A DNA stretch of 64,000 bases from Leadbetterella byssophila DSM 17132. Lineage in GTDB: Bacteria; Bacteroidota; Bacteroidia; Cytophagales; Spirosomataceae. The position numbers and the translations under genes were made by a program. Below the pieces are notes generated by a model. The model saw only the letters and a list, made by a program, of their open reading frames with translations, did no database searches and was not told the origin of the DNA. Below are positions 54,488 to 63,820 of the stretch, piece by piece; within the stretch, counting starts at the first letter, position 1; the number at the start of each line of letters is the position of its first letter. The stretch spans positions 1,364,001 to 1,428,000 of the forward strand of contig NC_014655.1 of assembly GCF_000166395.1 (NCBI RefSeq), in the 5' to 3' direction.

Positions 54488-55722
54488 TGTTGTTTATCTT
54501 TAATGATCATCATTTCTATATCTCTGTATTCTTTAGTCAGGTCAATGCCGAGCGAAGAAAAGAAGACCTTAAGGTTCTCATAGTCCACAGGTATATTTTC
54601 ATAATTTAAGGGTGTACGTGATGGGGGATTCCCCGTTTCGTCAATCACCGGAATTGCGGATTGCAAATCAACAAATTCCCTTATTCTGAAAGTATTGACC
54701 GCCTTATAGGCCTGTGGGCGGTTTGCACTTGGTTTTAGAATAAGACACAAGGTTTTTCTTTTCTCAATAACGGCTGTCAGATTTTCGATTTGCCCAAAGT
54801 AGTTTTGCAGATCAGATTGAGCCATTTTTAAGATCGTCTCTCTCGTTTGAGGCTTTGCAAAGCGCAGGTAGTAAGTGTACATATTTTCCTGCTTCCACTT
54901 TTCATATCGTTTAGCCTCTTCTGTAGTGGTAGGTTTTGGAGGAAAATTAACCTTCCAGGGGTCAGAGGCTTCAACAATAATACGGTTGGGGGCATTAATA
55001 AACGGAAACTGATTTCGATAAGCAGCTATGAAGAGGTGTCTAATAGAAGTATTGTAATAATAGAACCCATGGGAGGAGATTCCCATACGCGTTCCTGAAA
55101 AACGTGTCTTTCTGAGTAGCCCAGACTCAATAAATGAAGTTTCTGAGGGGATAATGATGTCTTTGGGGTTAAAATGTGGATCCTCCTCTTCTTTCATAAC
55201 TATCTTAACCTCTTTATTTTTCAGAACGTTTTCGATATTCTCTCGAAATGTGTAGGCTGGACCTGTAATGGCCATCACACTGCTATCTTTTATCCATACC
55301 TGGTGTGGAATACTCTCATGCGGGAAAAATTGTTTGAGTATGCTATCGTTTACCACGCTTGGTAACAGTAAGCCTCTTTTCAAAATCAAGGGTATAGCCT
55401 TTATCGCGCTTTCATACGTAATAGGAACCACAACTAGCTTTCCTGCAAACTCTTTTTGCAAGCTGTCCATCTTATCGAGAGATTTTATGCAGGAGCCACA
55501 CCAAGTCGCCCAGAAATCCAGGATAATAAGTTTGTCCTTATACTCCTTCAGGGTAATGGTCTCTTTCCCCTCCGGGTGATTTACCACCTGAAGTGGCATG
55601 TTCCACAGCTCCTCAGGTAGGGTGTCCCCCACTTTAAACGCCTGAGCGTGGACATTACATATTGGCAGAAGAATAGTAAGATAAAGGCATAGTAATGCCC
55701 TTACGTAGTTTTTTACGTTCAC
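54484..55722 (-). CDS. Exported TlpA/thioredoxin-like protein with C-terminal extension
   Basis: A signal peptide (MNVKNYVRALLCLYLTILLP) precedes a redoxin fold with the CxxC site WATWCGSCIKSLDKMD (about residue 72). The 230-residue C-terminal part, with MGISSHGFYYYNTSIRHLF, recalls the DUF3738/TIGR03435 type of extension. It leads the susCD operon and overlaps susC, so it probably supports redox chemistry for the imported or bound substrate. Confidence 0.78.
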   Translation of the reverse strand: MNVKNYVRALLCLYLTILLPICNVHAQAFKVGDTLPEELWNMPLQVVNHPEGKETITLKEYKDKLIILDFWATWCGSCIKSLDKMDSLQKEFAGKLVVVPITYESAIKAIPLILKRGLLLPSVVNDSILKQFFPHESIPHQVWIKDSSVMAITGPAYTFRENIENVLKNKEVKIVMKEEEDPHFNPKDIIIPSETSFIESGLLRKTRFSGTRMGISSHGFYYYNTSIRHLFIAAYRNQFPFINAPNRIIVEASDPWKVNFPPKPTTTEEAKRYEKWKQENMYTYYLRFAKPQTRETILKMAQSDLQNYFGQIENLTAVIEKRKTLCLILKPSANRPQAYKAVNTFRIREFVDLQSAIPVIDETGNPPSRTPLNYENIPVDYENLKVFFSSLGIDLTKEYRDIEMMIIKDKQQ

Positions 55723-56100
55723 AGTTCTTAAAGTTTAGGTTTGGAGATGAGAAAAAACCGACCTAACTCACTGACGACACGTTTGCATTATGAAAAAAAG
55801 CGGCTAAATTTATGGTGCGAATACAAATTAAAGACCTGCTCATTCATTATAGCAGTTGTGGCGTTTTTTTGATAGCAAGAAAGGCCGGGTGTAGTCATGG
55901 CGTGCCCGTACCTGCTAGCAAACCAGCGGGCATTGAAGCTCCCACAGACTGCATAACGTAGGGCGGTTTAGTCTGGCCAACAGATGATGTTCTTGTAGAG
56001 TGTCTTTTTGCTGTAAGCTGTTGGGGTTGATGGCATCGTACTCATAGTTATTCAATTTATGAAACGATATCACGAGGGAAGTTCTTGGGGAGCTAAAAAA
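55723..56100. other. Intergenic, no gene seen
   Basis: G+C-richer sequence before the inverted-repeat element. It includes the promoter space of the tlpA-like operon. No gene or known repeat recognised. Confidence 0.4.
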
Positions 56101-56210
56101 AATCCAGTAAAGCGCCCCCTTCACTTTCGTTCGTGGTTCCGCCAGAAACCTCCCCAAACCGTAAGGCCGGGGATTGCCCCAAAAGCTAACGGGGAACGCC
56201 TTACTGGATT
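56101..56210. repeat. 110-bp element with imperfect terminal inverted repeats
   Basis: AATCCAGTAA.GCG at 56101-56113 matches the reverse complement of CGC.TTACTGGATT at 56198-56210, and pairing continues weakly inward. The inside is G+C-rich with CCCC/GGGG clusters. It could be a MITE-like remnant or a structured RNA. Confidence 0.55.
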
Positions 56211-56309
56211 AGTTATACAAAAGTACAACAATAATTCCAGTATTAAGGCGAACACTCCGATCAACTCGTGGCGGCAATCTGGCGGATTTCGAACGAGTGA
56301 TATCTGTCG

Positions 56310-56388
56310 CTTTAGATAATCACATCTAAAGGTTTGTGTCCATATCTAATAACAAATATAGAAAAGTTGATTTTAAAAGTCAACTTTT
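56310..56388. promoter_or_regulatory. Two palindromes in front of the xre gene
   Basis: CTTTAGAT (56310-56317) pairs with ATCTAAAG (56324-56331), and AAAAGTTGA (56362-56370) pairs with TCAACTTTT (56380-56388) around TTTTAAAA. They lie 22 to 100 bp before the xre start and are plausible operators for autoregulation. Confidence 0.5.
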
Positions 56389-56410
56389 TATAACATTTTT
56401 TTTTTATTCA

Positions 56411-56641
56411 ATGAGCAAAATTAATCGGCTGTCAGAAGTATTTGACCAAAAAGGCGTACGCAACAATGACATTGTAAAGCTATTAAGAGTTAGGAAGGAA
56501 ACTGTATCTCGATGGGTTCACAATAAACAACAGCCTGACCTCCACAAACTTTACCTCATAGCGGAATATCTTAGGGTAGACATCAGAGAGCTACTTCATC
56601 CTTCTGATTGGTCTAAAAGCAAGGTAGAACCGTTTAGCTGA
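56411..56641 (+). CDS. Small XRE-family regulator
   Basis: The start at 56411 (MSKINRLSEVFDQKGVRNND) places the HTH (VRKETVSRWVHNKQQPDL) near the N-terminus; a longer frame start 75 bp upstream passes through the palindromes and is rejected. The 76-residue protein ends in the typical LAEYLRVDIRELL-like segment. It may control the accessory genes that follow. Confidence 0.88.
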   Translation: MSKINRLSEVFDQKGVRNNDIVKLLRVRKETVSRWVHNKQQPDLHKLYLIAEYLRVDIRELLHPSDWSKSKVEPFS

Positions 56642-56654
56642 ATGCCTGAAAAGT

Positions 56655-56920
56655 ATGGAGAATTTTAAAAGTATATCTTCCCTGGAACCATTTTCATTTC
56701 CTCTAAAGTCTCAATATCAGAGGAGGCTATCAGGAGTTTTAATGATGTATTGGTATCACAAATATTGATGCAGAATTTTGAGATACCCTGTACCCGGCAG
56801 AAACATGACTCTCTGGGGACTATTCTTAGATTGCATGAAGTGAAAATAGCTCTGTATGAACGTATGCTACATGAAAAAGAAGGAATGATTGTTTGGATGA
56901 AGGAAACTACTGCGTTATAG
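56655..56920 (+). pseudogene. Broken small ORF after the xre gene
   Basis: The xre frame continues after its stop as a coding-looking segment (KVSISEEAIRSFNDVLVSQI, then RLHEVKIALYERMLHEKEG) that ends at a TAG at 56918-56920. It lacks an ATG start and is preceded by TAA at about 56666. If one A were added near 56667, ATG at 56655 would lead into it as MENFKKYIFPG. Either a one-base deletion or a non-standard start is involved; family unknown. Confidence 0.45.
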
Positions 56921-57238
56921 TTATATTTTGCCCTAAAGGACAATAATTTTTTCAAGTCTACCAAATTTACTATTAAAAGGCTCTCTTGCACTGTCCGTTG
57001 TTCATTCCCATTTAATAAACGTTGTTCGTTTGATATTGTAACTTTTAAAGATTTTTTTGTAGAATTGTGTCTTAATTTCCCTAATAGTTAAACCATGCCT
57101 ACACATCGATATACGGATAATTTTTTTGTATATTTTATTAGTCAGAAGGCTACAAGGAAACCTGTCATTTGTTAACAAGATGAATGATAATGGGGTGTAA
57201 GTTATTTATTATAAACCTATTAATAAAACTGATAATTT
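56921..57238. other. Intergenic, no gene seen
   Basis: AT-rich stretch before the two-gene module. It should hold that module's promoter, but no exact TAnnTTTG box at a good distance was found. Confidence 0.4.
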
Positions 57239-58189
57239 ATGGCGTTCGATATTAACCTGGAGGTATATACCTTTCAAATTAGAAATAAACGAGAAAAAGA
57301 TTCATTCCTACCTTTGAATGACTTCATTTCTGGTGAAGACTCTTTATCGTTTTTTAAAGAGTTTTTACAGCATTATTCTAACAACATTACTATTAGTGAA
57401 AGGCAACAGAAATCACTTCAGTTTACTGATAAACAAAGAATTACATCAGAAGCTAGAATAATTAGTGGAATTTTAGAAAGTGGTGATTATGGAGTAGAAA
57501 GTGAGATTAAAGATATGGATGGCAATCCAAAATATACAAAAAGAGTTGATGAGCTTGATATAAAACCGTTCTATTATTTGGTATGGATGCCTAGTGATTC
57601 AAATATAGGAATTTTTATAACTCAAAGATTAGGTGTTTTTGGAATATATGGTGTTTTTACCAGCCATTTTTCTGGTTTTTTTAAAGAAAAGTATCCGGAC
57701 TTGATGGTTGAATACAATGCGTATGTTTCTAAAGTTCTAGCTCGGAAATTTATTGAAGAGGGAGGAATCAGAGAGATTATTTTGAGGAGATATTCTTTGC
57801 CTCCAGATATATCGGATAAATTTGATTTGAACTTCGACACAGATAGAATAAAAAGTATAGAATTGAGGATACTCGCGGAGAATAAAACTTTTTTTGGGAT
57901 AAATGATAGGGCCAAGAGATTCTTAGATGATCCAAATGCAAGACTTTTTACTATAAGTGAACTAGAGAATATTGGTTTTAATGGGTCTCACAAAGAATTA
58001 ATAAAGGTTAAATTGGGGAAAAATACACGGACTATTGATTTATCACAATCTGCCCAATTAAAACCATATTTTGATATTGATAATGAGGTCGAAAGGCAAG
58101 AGAACGGTCATCCTGTTTTTGAAAGTATAGATAAGATTGCGAGAGAGATAATCGTTGATATTAATGAAGAAATAAATGCACGGAGATGA
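57239..58189 (+). CDS. Unrecognised soluble protein, first gene of a two-gene module
   Basis: The 316-residue protein has no signal peptide or membrane helix. Conserved-looking parts are FYYLVWMPSDSNIGIFITQR (about residues 105-124), FGIYGVFTSHFSGFFKEKYP and KVLARKFIEEGGIREIILRR (about 163-182). The C-terminus is acidic. The stop overlaps the start of the 4-TM gene as ATGA, so both proteins are made together, most simply as a sensor with a membrane effector. I do not recognise the family. Low G+C and position in an accessory zone suggest recent acquisition. Confidence 0.75.
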   Translation: MAFDINLEVYTFQIRNKREKDSFLPLNDFISGEDSLSFFKEFLQHYSNNITISERQQKSLQFTDKQRITSEARIISGILESGDYGVESEIKDMDGNPKYTKRVDELDIKPFYYLVWMPSDSNIGIFITQRLGVFGIYGVFTSHFSGFFKEKYPDLMVEYNAYVSKVLARKFIEEGGIREIILRRYSLPPDISDKFDLNFDTDRIKSIELRILAENKTFFGINDRAKRFLDDPNARLFTISELENIGFNGSHKELIKVKLGKNTRTIDLSQSAQLKPYFDIDNEVERQENGHPVFESIDKIAREIIVDINEEINARR

Positions 58190-58692
58190 CTTTTCTTAAT
58201 AAAATAGATATTAGCAAAATTCTTACTACTCATTTTTCAACAATAAAAAATACGAATACTGGTAAGCCTGATAAGGATGATGTATTAACTTTTATTGTAA
58301 TGCCTTTATTAATATCCATAAGTCTTATCTATTATGAAATAGAATTAAATCCAGAGGCTACTAATATTATTATTACTTCCCTATCAATTTTTGTAGGGTT
58401 AATGTTTAACATAATAGTTTTAATATTTGACATAGTAAAAAGAGATGCTTCTAGAAAAGTGAAAAACACCGTCCTTAAAGAATTATTAGCAAACATCTCT
58501 TTCGCTATCATCCTTTCCGTTTTTTCAATAATAATTACCTTGTTTACATATATCAGCAAACCATGTGTAAAAGTATTTTTTACTTGGTTGGTTTATTTTC
58601 TATTGTGTCATTTTTGCATTACTCTTCTAATGATTTTGAAGAGGATGTATAATATTTTTGATAAAGAACTAGAAGAGATTGAAAAAAGCTAA
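58186..58692 (+). CDS. Four-TM membrane protein, second gene of a two-gene module
   Basis: The 168-residue protein has four predicted helices: LTFIVMPLLISISLIYYEIE (about residues 29-48), TSLSIFVGLMFNIIVLIFDI (about 66-85), a third near LLANISFAIILSVFSIIIT (about 100-118) and a fourth near FFTWLVYFLLCHFCITLLMI (about 132-151). It starts within the stop codon of the soluble gene. Small 4-TM proteins paired with soluble partners are common in anti-phage systems, but a defence role is inference. Confidence 0.75.
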   Translation: MTFLNKIDISKILTTHFSTIKNTNTGKPDKDDVLTFIVMPLLISISLIYYEIELNPEATNIIITSLSIFVGLMFNIIVLIFDIVKRDASRKVKNTVLKELLANISFAIILSVFSIIITLFTYISKPCVKVFFTWLVYFLLCHFCITLLMILKRMYNIFDKELEEIEKS

Positions 58693-58806
58693 AATAATAA
58701 AAGAGATTTACATTTAATATTTATCAATTAGACTCACGATTTATTTGAGACACTACCCAAAAAGTAGGACAAAATTAAATTAGAGATTTCGGGGTAAAAA
58801 GGATAT

Positions 58807-61212
58807 CTATTTCTTATTTTTCAAATCGTCATTGATGATAATCCTGTCATTTTGCTTTACCCCATTTTGCAAACGGCCAAAATTATAATAAAAATTTACG
58901 CTAAAAGTTCTGTTAAAGCTGTCAGAGAAATTTGTTTGTCTGAAATCTCCACCGTTTATAGTCGTTTTATTTCTGTAATAGCGAGTCCATGGGTTATTAA
59001 CTGTCAGACTTATTTTTGCCTTTTTATCAAATAAACTCTTCGATATTGAAGCGCTGGTTATGTATCTTTCATTATTATATCCTTGCAAAGATAGATCCCT
59101 TGTTGAATAACCAAGATTAAGAGAAAGCCGATACCCCTTATTCAAACTATAGCCAATATAAACGTAAATATTGCCTGTGAATCCACTATTCGAAATGTCT
59201 TCGCCAAGCTGCTCACCTGAGAAATAAAGATAAGAGATTTGTCCATTTAAATTAATATTGGTTCGACCCTTAGAAAAATTGTAATTAAAATTATCACCAA
59301 TTCTTCTGACCTTCCCGGAATTTGTAGGATGTGAAATTGTTATGGAATCTTGATGGATGTAAGTAACATATTGAATGGAATAATTTGTAAAATTGAAAAA
59401 TAAACTTGAAGAAAGGGTACTCGACTTTCCATATTTAGAATAAGTAAAATCGACATTATGATATTTCGCTGGTTTTAGGTTTACATTGCCTGTAGAAACA
59501 AATAGGCTGTTAGAAATATCGACATAAGGATTTAACTGGAAAATACCGGGACGCTGTATCCTTTGGTTATATGACAAATTAAGCGTTCCAAGTTTTTTGT
59601 AGTTCTTCTGCAAAATAAAAGATGGTAAAAAATTGGTGTAATCAAAATCGAGCTTTTTATCCTCTGACATAAATATCGCCTTTTCATTTGTCTTCTCCAA
59701 ACGTCCCCCTGCTTTCCAGTCAAGGCTGAATAACTTGAAGGAATAGCTGTTGTATATGCTTAGAATATTTTGTTGATGAATATAAGAATTAGTATTTACA
59801 GGTGTAATAGTAGAATTTGTCAATCCATTCTGATTAGACTCACTAAAGTTTGACCGGAAGATACCCTTGGTACCACCTTCCACATGCCATTTCTTGAATG
59901 GATAACTTAGGTCAATTTGGCCCGTATGCTCATTCATTCCAAAAGTATTTTCCTGTGAATAATTTTGCTGATTAGTATTTTGTTCTCCGCTATAGGTAAT
60001 TACGTTAGATTGGTAATTATTAAGCCGTAAATAATTATAGGAAGCAGTTAAGGTGGCATCCTTATTTTTCTTGAATCTATTTTGATAATTTAATGATAAA
60101 TTTTTATTTCCAAGCTTTAAAGTTCTATCAATTAATTCGTTATATAATGGCCATAAGTTTCCCGGACTGGCTAAAATATTATTAAAAATACTGGTAGTAC
60201 GGTCGGGAAAGTTATAGTAAGTGAAAGATGCTGTCAATAAATTCAAGGTGTCTATGTCGATACTTATGTCAGTTGTACTGAACATATAGTATCCCCTTGA
60301 TTTTTTTGTGCCATATTGATTAATTAATTGAAAGCCCTGTACGTTATCTTGAATGGTTCCCTGACTCAGATCAGGTTGATGTTGTCGGTTATAACCGGCG
60401 CTTTCAGATATAGCAATCTTCCCGCGTCGTATGGATAGTGCCCCATTTAAACCAGGTCCTATAGGATAATCGTAAGATGCACCAATTGTACCGCTGTACC
60501 CATTGTTCAAATTTTTCTTCGTAATAATATTGACTATGCCATTTACCCCTTCAGCATCATATCTTGAAGAAGGATGTGAGATGATTTCAACCTTTTTTAT
60601 ACTACTTGCAGGCATTGATTTTAATACGCTTTCGGGATTCCCCTGTAAAGATTGAGCTGGCCTTCCATTTATGTAGAATTTGAAATCGGTACTGCCTTTC
60701 ATTAGCACTTTTTCATTATTATTTACGGATAGTAATGGTACTTTCTTTAATATATCTAATAGATTTTTTGTGGTATTCTCAGGATCATCACTGACACTAT
60801 ATTCGAGACCTTCTATTGTTGGCTTTACCAATGGTCTGCTGCCCTTTATTACCACTTCATTAAGGATTTTGGAATCTCTAACCAAGTATATGTTTCCTAA
60901 ATTAAGTATGACATCTGAAAATGGGATAGTAAAAGTCTTGACATATGTTTGATATCCCACCGCAGTAATTACAAAGCGATAGTTTCTTTCTGAAATTAAT
61001 TGAGTGGTAATCAGTCCCTTCGAATCTACAAAAATAGAATCTACAGCCTTTATGTCGCCTTCATATAATTTAATTACCGCGGTAGATATTTCCGTATGAT
61101 CAATTGAATCGAGAATACTTAGACGGACTGTAGTTATTGATTGCCCTTTTACACCTAGACCTCTAAAAATGAAAAGCGAAGTAAAAATTAAACACCATAG
61201 AAAAGATTTCAT
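58807..61212 (-). CDS. TonB-dependent receptor-like outer-membrane protein
   Basis: Start at 61212 (MKSFLWCLIFTSLFIFRG) gives a signal peptide; a start 48 bp upstream adds MFNLNLIKK... only. A carboxypeptidase-regulatory-like domain (about residues 25-110) is followed by a plug (VNNNEKVLMKGSTDFKFYIN, EIISHPSSRYDAEGVNGIVN) and a 550-residue beta-barrel of the OMP_b-brl_3 type. It is divergent from the VKOR gene and probably belongs to the same locus; it could take up a cofactor or export-linked peptide. Confidence 0.82.
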   Translation of the reverse strand: MKSFLWCLIFTSLFIFRGLGVKGQSITTVRLSILDSIDHTEISTAVIKLYEGDIKAVDSIFVDSKGLITTQLISERNYRFVITAVGYQTYVKTFTIPFSDVILNLGNIYLVRDSKILNEVVIKGSRPLVKPTIEGLEYSVSDDPENTTKNLLDILKKVPLLSVNNNEKVLMKGSTDFKFYINGRPAQSLQGNPESVLKSMPASSIKKVEIISHPSSRYDAEGVNGIVNIITKKNLNNGYSGTIGASYDYPIGPGLNGALSIRRGKIAISESAGYNRQHQPDLSQGTIQDNVQGFQLINQYGTKKSRGYYMFSTTDISIDIDTLNLLTASFTYYNFPDRTTSIFNNILASPGNLWPLYNELIDRTLKLGNKNLSLNYQNRFKKNKDATLTASYNYLRLNNYQSNVITYSGEQNTNQQNYSQENTFGMNEHTGQIDLSYPFKKWHVEGGTKGIFRSNFSESNQNGLTNSTITPVNTNSYIHQQNILSIYNSYSFKLFSLDWKAGGRLEKTNEKAIFMSEDKKLDFDYTNFLPSFILQKNYKKLGTLNLSYNQRIQRPGIFQLNPYVDISNSLFVSTGNVNLKPAKYHNVDFTYSKYGKSSTLSSSLFFNFTNYSIQYVTYIHQDSITISHPTNSGKVRRIGDNFNYNFSKGRTNINLNGQISYLYFSGEQLGEDISNSGFTGNIYVYIGYSLNKGYRLSLNLGYSTRDLSLQGYNNERYITSASISKSLFDKKAKISLTVNNPWTRYYRNKTTINGGDFRQTNFSDSFNRTFSVNFYYNFGRLQNGVKQNDRIIINDDLKNKK

Positions 61213-61326
61213 GGGATTGTTAATTTTATTAATTTTCTTAATTAAATTTAAATTAAACAAAAAAAATTACATTGCTTAAAATTACCAACGTAAATTTTCT
61301 TACTAATTTAGAATTACTCTTAAATC

Positions 61327-62973
61327 ATGCTTAAACTTCTCTTAAATGACGATGGAACATTAGAAAACGCAGGTATTCAACTTACACGTCTTCTAAAAGT
61401 TAAAGTAACAAAAAGCTTCATCAGGCAATACCTACATCGACATAGCAATTACCCGAGCTTGACAGCGCTGAGTGATTGTTTATCTGACTTAAATATTGAA
61501 AATGGCGCATTCAGAATAAATTATGATGAACTGAAAGTGTATCCTGTACCGTTATTAGCTGTCGTGGAAACTGATAATCAAGAACTAATGGTTGTCTCAA
61601 GTGTTGAAGATAACACAATCAGCTATGTTGATAAACGTGGTCATAATATTGAAATATATAAGGAAGATTTCTTATCACAGTGGTCGGGAGTAGTGTTGGC
61701 AGTTAACTCTTCTGAAAATAGCGGGGAAAAAAATTATATTAAGCAACATAGAGCCGATTTAGTATATAAAGCAAAAACGATTGCCGCCTTAGGCTCCATA
61801 CTGTTTTTTTGCATATTCTGTACAATTCATTACGCTATGTCTAGTAATGATTGGAAAAGCACGATAGCATACGCAGTTTTACAACTACTATCCATTTTTG
61901 GTTTGGGGGTTTGCTTTCTGTTACTTCTTTATGAAGTTGACAGTGAAAATAAGGCACTAAAAAAAATCTGCTCTGTTAAGAAAAATGTAAATTGTAAAGC
62001 AGTATTAAATTCTAAATATGCAAAATTGCTGCCTGGTCTTACATTCAGCGAAATTGGATTTGCATTTTTTTTTGGAAATTTAAGCCTTTTAACACTTGCT
62101 TCGTTTGATTCTAGTATCGCAAGTTCACTTATATCGCTAGTTAAAATAATGTATGTCTTTAGTATCATTGGTGTGTTCATCTCCATATATGCACAATGGA
62201 AATTAATAAAAGAATGGTGTACGTTGTGTTTAGTGGTTCAGTCAGTGCTATTTATAGGAAGTATTATAAGTTTCTATTTATATATAGTTGATGGATTTGG
62301 AGGATTAAGTGGAGATATTGGTACGATACTAACTTGTACTCTATTCTTCTTTACAATTCCGTTGTTGTTGTGGAAATCGATGAAAGGAGATTTCAAGGAT
62401 TTTTTTACTTATAAAAGCCTAGCAATGGAACTAAATAGATTGAAGTTTAATCATCCAATTTTTGAATCCATTTTAACTACTCAAAAGAAAATTGAAAAGG
62501 TTCCTGACACCTTGGGTATAACACTAGGTAACCCTGATGCATCAACTGTTGTTCTTAAAGTGTGTAGCCCATACTGTGATCCTTGCGCAAAGGCGCATCC
62601 GGAATACAAAAAATTACTCGAAACTTATCATGACAATATTAAATTGCATATCATTTTTAGTGCATCAAGTAGTTGGGAGGACCCACGTTCATTCCCTGTA
62701 AAAATATTTATGGCAATAAATCTTACTAAAGATAAAAAGCTTATAGAAAAAGCGCTAGATGATTGGTACAATGCTAAAGAGAAGAATTTTGAAGTTTTTG
62801 CGACTAAATATCAAATAAACGTAGATTCACATGAGGTTATTGACCAGATAGACAAAATGTATAAGTGGACAAAGGATAATGATATAACTTTTACTCCAAC
62901 GTTTTTTATAAACGGATACCAGATGCCAGAAATGTACTCAGTGCAAGATATTCCCAATTTTGTTAGAGTATAA
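61327..62973 (+). CDS. C39-like/VKOR/DsbA fusion protein for disulfide formation
   Basis: Residues 1-130 resemble the C39 bacteriocin-peptidase fold but lack its catalytic cysteine motif. A membrane region of about five helices (about 145-340) has VKOR features with the cysteine pair EWCTLCLVVQ and a loop cysteine (NVNCKAVLN). The C-terminal thioredoxin-like domain has the active site CSPYCDPCAKAHPEY (about residue 418). VKOR re-oxidises the thiol domain with quinone, so the protein should make disulfides in exported peptides. It precedes the DUF6625 gene by 4 bp. Confidence 0.85.
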   Translation: MLKLLLNDDGTLENAGIQLTRLLKVKVTKSFIRQYLHRHSNYPSLTALSDCLSDLNIENGAFRINYDELKVYPVPLLAVVETDNQELMVVSSVEDNTISYVDKRGHNIEIYKEDFLSQWSGVVLAVNSSENSGEKNYIKQHRADLVYKAKTIAALGSILFFCIFCTIHYAMSSNDWKSTIAYAVLQLLSIFGLGVCFLLLLYEVDSENKALKKICSVKKNVNCKAVLNSKYAKLLPGLTFSEIGFAFFFGNLSLLTLASFDSSIASSLISLVKIMYVFSIIGVFISIYAQWKLIKEWCTLCLVVQSVLFIGSIISFYLYIVDGFGGLSGDIGTILTCTLFFFTIPLLLWKSMKGDFKDFFTYKSLAMELNRLKFNHPIFESILTTQKKIEKVPDTLGITLGNPDASTVVLKVCSPYCDPCAKAHPEYKKLLETYHDNIKLHIIFSASSSWEDPRSFPVKIFMAINLTKDKKLIEKALDDWYNAKEKNFEVFATKYQINVDSHEVIDQIDKMYKWTKDNDITFTPTFFINGYQMPEMYSVQDIPNFVRV

Positions 62974-62977
62974 TAAT

Positions 62978-63814
62978 ATGGATATCAGGAAAACTATTAA
63001 GGTTATCAGTCCCTATTTTGGAGAATGGCCGTGGTATTTTAAATATTTTTTACATTCATGCAGCTTTAATCCCGGAGTTGAGTTCCTCGTCGTAAGTGAT
63101 ATTCCTTTTGAAGACGATTTACCTCCTAACGTTAAATTATTGGAACTCTCTTTACATAACTTCAAAGAATTGGCTTCTGAAAAACTCGGATTTGAGGTAG
63201 TCATAAATGACCCCTATAAACTATGCGATTTTAAGCCTGCTTATGGTCATATCTTTGAGGACTATCTTCTCGGATATGATTATTGGGGGCATGGGGATAT
63301 AGATATTATCTTTGGAAATTTAGCAAATTTTATAAGCGAGCCTGTCAATAATAATTATGATGTAATATATCTTCGGCACGATTTTATAACTGGTTATTTT
63401 ACTTTATTTAAAAATACGGGCAAGATTAATGCCCTTTACAGACAAAGTAAAGATTATGAAAAGATATTTATGAATGCACGCCATTTCTGTTTTGATGAAA
63501 CAAATTTTTCGTTCACATCATTCGCTGACGGAATACACTATTCGAAAATCAGCTCTGAAATAGAAAGTATGATGCACGTAATAAAAAGATTGCAAGAAAA
63601 TCAGGTAATTCAAGCTTATTTCGATTTTCACGTAATAGAAGGCACTCCTGGAAGGCTAACATGGATTAACGGTAGCCTTTTTTACAAAAATAAGTTTGAA
63701 GTTGCCCTTTATCATATGATAAAATTTAAATACAACACAAACATACAAAAGCATAAACATGTATTGGGCAATAATTTCAAAATAACACCAACAAGAATTA
63801 TTCAGATAAATTAG
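62978..63814 (+). CDS. DUF6625 family protein (glycosyltransferase-like)
   Basis: The start at 62978 (MDIRKTIKVISPYFGEWPWY) is chosen over an upstream ATG that overlaps the previous gene. GYDYWGHGDIDIIFGNL (about residue 100-116) has the acidic DxD motif of nucleotide-sugar-dependent enzymes. DUF6625 proteins often accompany surface glycan or RiPP loci in Bacteroidota. It could glycosylate an exported peptide or surface glycan. It ends 6 bp before the C39 transporter. Confidence 0.78.
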   Translation: MDIRKTIKVISPYFGEWPWYFKYFLHSCSFNPGVEFLVVSDIPFEDDLPPNVKLLELSLHNFKELASEKLGFEVVINDPYKLCDFKPAYGHIFEDYLLGYDYWGHGDIDIIFGNLANFISEPVNNNYDVIYLRHDFITGYFTLFKNTGKINALYRQSKDYEKIFMNARHFCFDETNFSFTSFADGIHYSKISSEIESMMHVIKRLQENQVIQAYFDFHVIEGTPGRLTWINGSLFYKNKFEVALYHMIKFKYNTNIQKHKHVLGNNFKITPTRIIQIN

Positions 63815-63820
63815 GGGAGC

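Noticed and set aside
55915-56319. Open frames on both strands across the inverted-repeat element
   Set aside because: Both cross the inverted repeat and G+C-rich structure and show no domain.
56665-56991. 108-codon minus-strand open frame
   Set aside because: The plus strand of the same stretch reads more like protein; cysteine-rich random appearance.
58740-58800. Possible insertion-sequence end (GACACTACCCAAAAAGTAGG)
   Set aside because: Slightly like an IS3-type end, but no partner end or transposase is present.
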